Source: Bryoerythrophyllum caledonicum (taxonomy: Eukaryota > Streptophyta > Bryopsida > Pottiales > Pottiaceae). From it: a DNA stretch of 64,000 nt. The notes under the pieces were generated by a model that saw only the letters and a program-made list of their open reading frames with translations, was not told the DNA's origin and did not search any database. Made by a program: the position numbers and the translations under genes. Shown here one piece after another: positions 55,641 to 64,000 of the stretch; position 1 is the first letter of the stretch, and each line of letters opens with the position of its first letter. The stretch covers positions 3,154,678-3,218,677 of the forward strand of contig OZ020515.1 of assembly GCA_963971425.1 (NCBI GenBank). The letters run 5' to 3'.

Positions 55641-56365
55641 ACGACAATACAGGATCCAGATCACTCCGGCAGGCGCCCGAGGCAACGTCTAATGAGACAT
55701 CTCACTAAACATACAACATAACAAAATAACGGGATCCAATGCAACTCGGAGATGTCCCTCGCTCCCGTCCCTAAAAACATTACAATAATTATACCCAATA
55801 ACAGAAAATGAAGAAGCCAGCCTACTCCGACAAGCGTTTGTGTTGACGTCCTAGGAGACATCACATTGACCCTAACAAGAAACAAGAAAAGGAGAAAACG
55901 AGATCGTAATAGAACTGGAGACTTCCTTCGTGACAGCACCCCATAACATCACAATAAACATACCCAACCTCAGACAACAAAGAAGGCAGCGTACCGCAAC
56001 AAGCATGTGACTTGACAACCCTGGAGACATCACACAGAACATAGCAACAGATGAGAGAACAGGATCCGATGCAAGTCGGACACGACCTCCGTCACGGCCC
56101 CCTTAAACCCTCACAGTAAACATATCCACCAACAGAAAACACAAAAGCCAGCCCACCCCAACAAGCGCATGCCGTCACGTCCCACAAGACACCACACTCA
56201 ACCTACCAAGAAACGAGAGAGCGGGATCCCATGCAAGTCTTCAGGACCTCTGTCACGACCACCAACAACATGACATTAAGCATACCCACCAACAAATAAC
56301 ACAGAAGGCACCCGACCTCGACAAGCGTCTACTGTGACGTCCCAGGAGACATCACATGCAACTCC
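55640..56365. repeat. Satellite-like array, monomer 160-168 bp, four copies plus a partial
   Basis: Monomers start at about 55,732, 55,900, 56,062 and 56,223 (GGATCC-AATGCAACTCGG and variants). Each runs through ACATACCCACCAACAGAAAACA, then CCCCAACAAGCG, then GACGTCCCAGGAGACATCACA, then ACCAAGAAACGAGAGA. Pairwise similarity is partial, so this is an old array. The monomer length lies in the range common for plant satellites. Confidence 0.75.
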
Positions 56366-56369
56366 GATA

Positions 56370-57755
56370 CATGCTGCTCTAAAAACAACGATCGCCCTAC
56401 TCTAAAAACAAGAAGCACTCACTCCATGCAGAAAGGATACCTATTCGGTTGACAATCGGAGCCGTCATTGCTATCCGGGAGCTCCTCCGCGTTCTCCTCT
56501 TCCTGCACCTCTTCTTCTTCCGCATCGCAGGGCATTTCTACCCCCCTCTTCCTCTTGGCAATGTGCTGAGTTTGGCATGTGCGGGCTCTTGGACGAGCAC
56601 GATATGCCTGCCCGGTGTCTTCACGCGACTTCGAGGTCCCCTCCGACTAATGTTGGACGACGCGATCGCAGCTTTCGTCGACGGCGCCTCCCCTGGTAGT
56701 GGAAGGCACGCGCCTCGCGCGAGAGAGCCGCGCCATCGTCAAGCCTCGCTTCCGCCCGCCGCCTCCAAAGTCCCGTCCAGCACCTCCTCGCTGCTGTCCA
56801 TCGGCGCCTCCATGCCGTCCTCCGACCCTTCCTCCAGCCTGCTCTTCCACAACACTCCGCCCCTGCGACAGCGGCTGGGCGTCCCCCTGCGCAAAATTGA
56901 AACAAGAAATTCAAAACCTCCTCGTCGCACTAACTGAAATTACAAACTCAATTGTAATCTTTCCTCCCTGTCGACACCAAACACATGTCGCGTGGAGTCG
57001 GAAATGAGGAGGGGCGGTTCTAAAATAGGGACTTGGGGACGTCTCCCGAGACGCCTTCGTAAATCGCCGGCGGAATGGCCTTAAAGACGAGCGCCACTTC
57101 CATACCCGCCAAACCTCCTGTCGAGACCTTACCTCCGCAACCAGTGGGTACACTACAACACCCCAAGGATATTGGGTGCATACAGAGGGATCACCTGGGA
57201 GCAGCGTTCCTGGGAACCACAGCTGCCAACCATGTGGTTCCTCCGCAACAAATGAGAGTAGTGATTTTTCTGGGACTCAGAGCAGGGTAAAAAATGTCAA
57301 TTATTGTTTCTCGAAATACAAACCTACTCCTCCATGTGTCGTTCATGACAGCCATTTCTGTGAGGCTAGTTACAATGACATAGTAAATGCAAAAATATGT
57401 CTCCACTTTTACCATCATGCAGTTTTGGTTTCACCACTTTGCAAGGTCGGTCTAATGTGCGGAAGACAAATTGTAGAATTGAGAATATCCGATGATGTCC
57501 ACGGAACATAAGATATTTCTATTCACATGACCATTACTTCGTTGAACATGCATAGACATGTCATTCATACCATACTATGAGCAGTCATTATTCGTCAATG
57601 ACTTCTGTCACAATCGCTCATTTATCCCTGTTGAGAACCATCTTTTTGTAGTATAGAACTTGTGTATTTTAGTGTTTTCCCTTGTTAGAGGGATGCAAGA
57701 AGCATACAAAATCCGAAGTGGACACAAAACTTCTACAATCAGTTTACACTGCCAT
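56370..57755. other. GC-rich stretch with overlapping open frames, then intergenic; no recognised gene
   Basis: 56,440-57,150 is GC-rich with long open frames in four frames (Pro/Ser/Arg-rich on both strands). The minus-strand frames are Arg/Gly-rich, the plus frames Pro/Ser-rich, and neither has a domain pattern. It could hold a first exon on the minus strand. 57,150-57,755 shows nothing. Confidence 0.35.
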
Positions 57756-57759
57756 TTAA

Positions 57760-58240
57760 CCCTTAAACACCGGAGCCTCTGACTGTGGCATCGATCTAAC
57801 ATATTGAAACCACTGTATGCTCTATTTTCTCATCAAATATAAGTGGAATTCTTATTTTTTATTTTTCATAGATGAGATCACATGTCTCAATTATGTTACA
57901 TAAATCACAGATCATTTAGTGAATATTTGAAATTATTGTGGTTTTCTGAAGAAAGAGTGAAGTAAATTCATATTAAATACAAATTATGTTAAAAAATTCT
58001 GAAAAATTCACGAAAGATAGACATTATAGTTCCAAAACTTGTGGTGTAATGAAAGTTCCGTGTTCAATTACAATTAGAACCATGGTAATAGGACCAGGTT
58101 CAAATTGCAATAACTTATTCAATATTACGTATTTTTTTAATTTTCAAAGTGATATGGAAACATGACATCCTAAAATTCATTTCATTAGTTGGATTCAAAT
58201 TCAAAAAATATCATGTTAATGGATCAAATTCAAGATACAT
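57760..58240. mobile_element. TTAA element, truncated, reverse orientation
   Basis: It begins CCCTTAAACACCGGAGCC after TTAA (57,756-57,759) and matches the reverse complement of the right half of 42,666-43,378, including the CGTGGCAT-like block and the AATAACTTATTCAATA region. Similarity ends near 58,240, so about one third is missing. Confidence 0.65.
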
Positions 58241-58244
58241 TTTA

Positions 58245-59680
58245 AATATTCTACAAAGTAAATTACGTGCCTGATTATTCGGATCGCAACTACCATTTCT
58301 AGGATGAGCAGGACGCTATGTTCTATGTGCATAATCTCAAATTAGCATTGTGAACTAAACATGAAAAAGGTCGCACAAGACCGCTCTATTATGAACAAAC
58401 ATCCTAGAAGATATTCAGCATATACTTCTCTAATGAATGAAGACCATTACAGTGTTTCAAAATATACAATTTTCATAGACATATAGTGAGACAATGATAA
58501 TAAAAAATATAAAAAATAAAATACAAATGTTAGAAAAAACATTAAAAAAATCCAACATCAAACAAAATGGACTTGGATGAATAGAAATTGAACTGAAGCC
58601 ACAACAAAATAACGCTTTACAATGCATGATGCACGCATCTGCTAGAGGGTACTCTTGTTCAATACTAAACACGTTTGGCTGTATTCAACTCGATAGGACA
58701 CTTTTTAGCACACTAACAGCCCCATGTCCAACGATATTAACCTAGATTCATGTTTCCACCGTTTCTAATGGTATATACTTTATTATCCAAAAATCACAAA
58801 GCTATTACATGTGACACAATTCAATTGCTTAAGAAAAAAGGTAAAGTAAACATCATATCCATAATAATGAATGTATAGAACTAAAATTGTTGCCATAAAG
58901 GGTTTGGCTATATAATAAATGTTAAATTGTGTTGGAGTTTTCATTTTTTGATCTAATAACAATACCAATTGTCTTCGCAATTCCTAAATTTTAAAATAAT
59001 AGGAAAAAATTCATTGAACTCAAACAAAATCATCATTATTGAATCCATGGTTATTTACAATTCAAATATAATTATAGTCATGGATTGAATTGTAGAATTC
59101 ATAAATCTAATTGTTAAAATGAATAAACATACATGATTCTATTTACATGGGTAAATCATCCACCACAAGAAACAGGGACAGACCACTCATACATTCGAGG
59201 ATCTACATTGTACTGGAAAGAGTGAGTTTTAACAAAAATCCAAATATAAAGGGAAACCTCAATTCTTGGAGGGACATTATACGATGGTAGTGGTGTGATG
59301 TGGAATGCAATCTCGGCTACCGTTTGATGATGATTTGACGATTTAAGGAGATCAAAAGCATTATAATGGCGATGATTACACAAAAATTGGATGAATCAAA
59401 AAAAGACATCACAACTAGAGTAAGAGGAATCACATTATTATGATGTTGAATCACATTCTAAAATGACAAGATCTAATTAAATTGACATGTAGATATTAAG
59501 GTTTGGAATGAAATTTACATGGCACCAATGTAACAATAGATATAAAATTGCATATAAATCGAATTGATAACAACATATCGTTTTGAAATATGAATTCGGT
59601 CAATTTCAAGTTTATCTGTCAATATGAAATCAAGAAAAGAAGTGTATAAATAATACGAAGTTGCCATGACTTAACCTTTG
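58245..59680. other. AT-rich intergenic DNA, no gene seen
   Basis: Homopolymer-rich AT DNA with only short open frames on both strands. No tandem repeat, splice-supported ORF or transposon terminus was found. Confidence 0.5.
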
Positions 59681-59685
59681 AATGC

Positions 59686-60290
59686 CAAAGGGGCCACCTT
59701 TTGACTTACAAGATAGCATAAGGCAATGGGAAGCCATGTGAAAGATCATTTTTAACCCTTTCTTTGCAAAAAAATTATTGAATGTATAAGCGCAAGTTAG
59801 TGATGGAATATGTGTCATTGGAGTAATCACATTTTATATAAGAAAGAAAAATATTTGTGACGCAGCTCTTAATGTGGTGAATCGATGGACTTGAGGCTTT
59901 AGCTTTTGGCTTGAATAGATTTACTGAATTGGTGTTTTTTTAACATGAGCCGACCAAAATGAAATTTATGAGGCCTAGTTTTCATTCTAGTTGGTAAATT
60001 TGAAAAATACTTAAAATGCAACAAGCTTTTGTAATTTGAATTTAGACCCATAAGCGATACCTTATTTTTAGCTGAACACGAAAGTTTCATTCACACTACA
60101 GGTTTGTTACACTATAATTTGCATCTCCTATGAGATTATCAGAATTATCCAAAATGATTAGTATTTAATATGGATTTATTTCACTGTTTCCTATGAAAAT
60201 CAGGATAACTTCATGTTATTTGATCACCAAGAAATGAAATAAAAAAATTCCACCTACACTGTAATACGTTGAATGGCAACTCAGAGCATG
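59686..60290. mobile_element. Diverged TTAA element of the 42.7-kb family
   Basis: The left end TTAACCTTTGAATGCCAAAGG resembles TTAACCCTTAAATGCCGAAG. Shared interior blocks in the same order include AAGAAAGAAAAATATTTGTGACGCA, GAACACGAAAGTTTCATTCACACTACA and CATGGTCATGGAC. The right terminus is degraded. It is the oldest-looking copy. Confidence 0.5.
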
Positions 60291-61660
60291 GTCATGGACT
60301 TCACAAAAGTATATCCAGGACCTAATGTCCATACACTACATTGATGTAAAATGGTCATATTTTTGAATTTCATTGATGGTATTGCAGAATGCATGAATTA
60401 GTATTTGATATATGAATTTTGTCCCCTTTATAGGAGAACTCTCTTTTAAAGCTATGTTAGTTGTGGTTAAATAGAATGTTCCGCAAAAATAAATAACCAA
60501 GGGAATATAAAATATAGTGGTATTGTATGTATGCATCCCTATCTTTAGAAACACAATATTTATCTAACCAATACATTGTTAAACTCTTCAATGATGTTTA
60601 ATACAGTAGCTCTACAAATCAATCTAATATTTTCCATTGTAATCGTTTTGAGAAATGATGTATAGTGTACCAACACGGGCAATTTTTTATGTAATCATGG
60701 AAGAGGATCGTTAGAATTTACAAATGTACGTTTATAGTCTAGTACCTAAACCCCAGTCCCATCAAGGTTTATGCTTTCATTGAAATCCTCATAATTTCCT
60801 AAAAACTCACATTAAGACATGAAGTTTAAGGCTTGTCTTTCAAAAATTTCTATGCCATCACCATAAGTTTTCGATAAAGACTAATCAATAAACTTTGATA
60901 GTGAACCTCAACTAACTATGTAGTTGATTCCCTTCCAATTGTTGAAATAATCATTTTATATCTTCGTATTAGAGATTTCTATACCATATTGAGTCTTTCC
61001 CAACAATTCTTGAATCTGCCACTAATATGAGAAAAATGTAAAACAAAATACTTACTAGAAGGTAACTTTCCAGATAAAACATTCCAAACTTCCAACATTT
61101 ATTGAATATGCAATTCAAACAAATCCATATCAAAAGAGCGGTTTCATTATAATTTCTCATATAAAGATAGATCATCACCTTTAAGATAGTACTTACAAAT
61201 CAAACATATAAATAGATTCATATGTTATAAAACATGTAATAAATATGAAACACAATACACATAAAATATGAAATACAATAGCAAATCAAATCAACCTAAC
61301 CCAATGGTAGCAGACCTCTTGAGACTACACTTTATGACTTTGAATTTTGTAAAAGCTACTAACCCAACATGCGTATGACCTATACGCAGTACAATGACAA
61401 ATAGTTCTCGTGTTGAGAGTAAACACAGAACCGTGTCTTGGTTGTACATACACACGGTACTGAGGAAGAATAAACTCGCCTCTTACGGAAAAACTTCTAG
61501 AAATGTATTGCGCTCTATCTAAATACCTAGCGATGAAGCTGTATCCATAATCGTCTTTATCTGTATGAGAGAAATTATAGTAGTTTTAAGCGACACCCAT
61601 ACCAAAAAATGGGGTATTACCCATTCTATCCAAATCCCTACGATTCTCATACAAATCCCA
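60291..61660. other. AT-rich intergenic DNA, no gene seen
   Basis: Only short open frames. Nothing resembling a tRNA, a transposon terminus or a splice-supported exon was found. Confidence 0.5.
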
Positions 61661-61666
61661 CAACAT

Positions 61667-62408
61667 CTAAACCCGATGTGGAAATAAAACCCTCAGACAA
61701 TCACATAACTTATCGGCAAGATCATCACCGCATTTATCGAGCTCAACGGCTGTAGCTAGTTCTTCAACCGATAGCCCCTTCCCCTTCAACCGCTTAGCAA
61801 TCGGATGAACGTACCTATTCAACAAAAGTCCACAAATCAGTTTACTAATAAAATCATAAGATAAAAACAAACAATATTGGAAATATAACTCACCTTTGGA
61901 ATGATTTGGCTATCCGATAGCCAAACATGGCCATCGGCTTTGCGCATTTGTCTTTTGACCGCTCCACGTAACCTCCTAGCTCCCACAACTTGATCGCATC
62001 CGCACACAAATTCGTAGCATCAACATGCTTGATTCCTCGAGCAACGTGGATTTCCACAACGTCTTTGCCGTCCATAAGAACAAAAGATCCTCCCAATTGT
62101 TCACAATTCACCAAACATTCTTCAAAATCGAATGGCGATTCGAAATTCTTCGAATCCACAATCTTCTTAACCTTCACTATCATTTTGACGCCATCTGGAA
62201 TGTCTTCGTTTCGATTGCAAAGTTCCTGAATAATAATGTTAGCATCTTTTCCAGTCAACGTAGTACAATGTGAATTTGAATTTCGACTAACTTTCATGTA
62301 ATCCACTCCTGATCTCTTCTCAACCGCATGATCCAACATATCATGCTCTAAACTCAAACCAAGTTTCTTCAAGACCCCTACGTGTCTATCACCACTATTA
62401 TGCTGCAT
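61667..62408 (-). CDS. Two-exon ORF of unknown function
   Basis: Exon 1 (62,408-61,894) encodes MQHNSGDRHVGVLKKLGLSL...CTTLTGKDANIIIQELCNRNEDIPDGVKMIVKVKKIVDS...VEIHVARGIKHVDATNLCADAIKLWELGGYVERSK...MFGYRIAKSFQR. It splices at AAAG|GTGAGT through a 79-base intron to TAG|GTACG. Exon 2 (61,814-61,667) encodes YVHPIAKRLKGKGLSVEELATAVELDKCGDDLADKLCDCLRVLFPHRV and a stop. The Arg codon is split correctly. The frame is intact, with mixed secondary structure and no transmembrane segment. Upstream (to about 62,470) another frame contains CPLCSHLHVVFEGFKL, a possible CxxC finger, suggesting the real gene began further 5' and was cut off by element E. I do not recognise the family. Confidence 0.5.
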
Positions 62409-62469
62409 TTACTGTGCTTCGGAGTTTAAAACCTTCGAACACAACGTGCAAATGAGAGCATAATGGGCA

Positions 62470-64000
62470 TTTCAGAGCAAGGAGATGGTGACAAAGGAAC
62501 TCAAGAAACGGCCAAACCAATACGTCGGCACCCTTAGGGCCCACCCCGATAAGTGGACTGCAAGGGTGTGGAAGGCGACATTCCGGGAGGGAGCGGTGAA
62601 AGTGGCAGAGAAGAACGACGACTTCCTGAAGGAAGAGTTCCTCCGAGTTGCAAACCCAATAGACAGTTACGCGCTTGGAGACCTCAAGGACCCGGACGCA
62701 AAGTTGGTTATTTCTTTTCTGAACCCCATCTTCCACCCGGAAAAGCCCAAGAGAATCGTAGGCAAATTAGCCAATTTGTTTCTAGGGACAATGCGGAGCA
62801 AGCACCAGGTGGATTGGGCAACCCTCATGGTGGACGAGGTGGGCCGGATGGTCAAGAACCTGTAGAAGACCCGGAAGACGCCGACTTCCATATCGACGTA
62901 TGTAGCCCATCTTTACGGGAAGAAGGAGCTGAGTCCGGAGGAGCAGGATGAGTTCGGGAAGCTTCTGAAGATTCAGTCTTACGGAGGTGTGGAGATGGAG
63001 TTGTCAGAGCCGGAAGAAAAAGAAGATACGGACGACACAGAGTCCCCGTCCCCTACTCCACTTGTTCACAAGCGGAAGAGGAAGAGGAGCAGGTCAACAA
63101 AAGTAGATCTGGAGCCGGAACCCGCAAGCCCGCCACAAGAGAACCGGGCAACACAGGCTCCAACACAGCCTGCCGAGACGCCGGCAGCGCAGCAGCTTCC
63201 CACCGGACCAGATCCCCCCGGAACTGACATTGGCCCCACTCCCCCAATTACTATGACCGGACGCGTGACGGACGACATCACCGAACTCTGCCAGCAAGTG
63301 GTCTGGCGAGCCAAGGTCCTTAACCAGGAGCTCAAGGATCGGCTATCCGTCATTATGGACGTCATGGAAGAAGTAGGTGTGGAGGACTTTACGGCTCTTC
63401 TTCCGCGGCTGAAGGATCTAAAGGTCACGGAGGAAAAGTACCGGCTGATGGAAGAGTAGCAGGCCGCACTTACCAAGTTCAACACCAAACTCTGGGAGCG
63501 GATTGAAAAGATAGAGGCGGAAGTCCAAGAAGCTCACCGGGTGGCGCGAGAAGCCAAGGACAAGGCTTATGCCTCCGGATGCGCGTTGTCGGAGGTCCGG
63601 CATGCGCTCGACTTCCCTGTCGACATAGTCAACCGGGCCCTCCTCTACACCAAAAGCCGGGAGAGCGGTGAGAAGATGATCCGGGGGCCGATCATCCGGT
63701 TCCTGATGGACCACAGAAAGGAGATGGAGAAGACCAGGAAGAACATGCTGGTGCTGGTCAACAACATGCCGCCGGAGAAGCCCAAGGCGTGCGGGACGCA
63801 AGTGCCGGAGGAGTCGCTATTGGAGTCAGAAGAAGCGGGACCCTCTGGAACTTCGTTCGGACCCAGCAGCAGCAGCGACCGGGAACTTCATTGACCTTGC
63901 GGGGACACCGGATGGAGCGTTGCCCCCAAGACGGAGCAATGTGAGGTTGCCTACTTCAGGTATGCCTCCTAAGTGGCAGAGTTTCATCCCAGGGGGATTT
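62470..64000 (+). mobile_element. TG...CA element family, diverged copy E, 5'-truncated and cut by the window end
   Basis: Homology to the A/B/D ORF begins near 62,485 in the middle of the N-domain. Neither the TGTGGGA leader nor residues equivalent to the first 60 or so of the protein are present, so the copy is truncated or rearranged at its 5' side. The 3' end lies beyond the window. It is the most diverged copy (FREGAVKVAEKNDDFLKEEF versus FSSGTVKTAERSEDILGDEF in A). Confidence 0.7.
62485..63894 (+). CDS. Element E ORF: Transposase_32-like/gag-like protein with two in-frame TAGs
   Basis: One frame is open for 469 codons apart from TAG at 62,863-62,865 and TAG at 63,457-63,459. Landmarks: GTLRAHPDKWTARVW, FLNPIFHPEKPKRIVG, VDWATLMVDEVGRMVKNL*KTRKTPTSISTYVAHLYGKKELSPEEQDEF, an acidic/basic linker (HKRKRKRSRS), a helical region (ITELCQQVVWRAKVLNQELKD), MEE*QAALTKFNTKLWERIEKIEAEVQEAHRVAREAKDKA, then FPVDIVNRALLYTKSRESGEK and a Ser/Pro tail. 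The first TAG aligns with the TAG of B and with CAG in A and D. The second aligns with the TAG of A and with CAG in D. No frameshift separates the parts, unusual for an otherwise diverged copy. Confidence 0.7.

Noticed and set aside
56449..57007. Overlapping Pro/Ser- and Arg-rich open frames
   Set aside because: Long frames in four of six frames reflect GC richness; no domain or splice-supported model could be built.
61290..61345. tRNA-like stretch (CCCAATGGTAGCAGACCTC)
   Set aside because: Only a D-arm-like fragment; no acceptor stem, anticodon arm or T-loop GTTCGA follows.
62398..62460. XS-type zinc finger (CPLCSHLHVVFEGFKL)
   Set aside because: One CxxC pair alone is visible; the His/Cys partners and the following XS domain are absent, so no family can be claimed.

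Overview
This is nuclear DNA from a eukaryote, almost certainly a streptophyte plant. It has short GT-AG introns (about 61, 79 and 248 bases where both ends can be read), a SABATH-type methyltransferase, a trihelix DNA-binding domain, plant-like FCP1-type HAD domains and degenerate TTTAGGG-like arrays. No bacterial operons or ribosome binding sites are visible. The short introns and gene repertoire suggest an early-diverging lineage (lycophyte, bryophyte or charophyte-like). The species cannot be named from sequence alone. The window is an accessory, transposon-rich region: nearly every recognisable gene is broken.

Layout. 0.8-9 kb holds a Cys-rich secreted-protein pseudogene and a SABATH methyltransferase pseudogene on the minus strand. 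They are separated by a TA-target MITE that was itself split by a 3.8-kb TG...CA element (copy A). 10.38-14.30 kb is a second copy of that element (B). 16.7-19.9 kb is a tandem duplicate of the Cys-rich/SABATH block without the insertions. 20.9-25.7 kb is a DUF7869-type pseudogene split by element copy C. 26-32 kb is repeats: short palindromic GATCGGG...CCCGATC arrays, 60-bp and 18-bp tandem repeats, telomere-like arrays and TTAA-flanked (piggyBac-like) MITEs. 32.6-39.8 kb is a multi-exon pseudogene with a ParB-like segment and a DNA-methylase-like segment, interrupted by a perfectly bounded 403-bp fold-back element. Two FCP1-like HAD genes follow (39.9-41.3 kb). 45.66-48.84 kb is element copy D, followed by a trihelix relic, a coiled-coil ORF, a 48-bp minisatellite, a 160-168-bp satellite-like array, and long AT-rich DNA with more TTAA elements. 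62.46-64.0 kb is a diverged fifth copy of the TG...CA element (E), cut by the window end.

The main signals are three. (1) A five-copy family of TG...CA elements carries one long Transposase_32-like ORF. Four copies have exact 5-bp target duplications where complete, yet no visible LTR pair. Their in-frame stops in A, B and E are all TAG; where an intact relative can be aligned it has CAG. (2) The ParB-like/DNA-methylase-like gene has a fold-back insertion whose removal restores the reading frame exactly. (3) Short palindromic GATCGGG-N-CCCGATC arrays sit repeatedly in the introns of that gene and around the DUF7869 gene.
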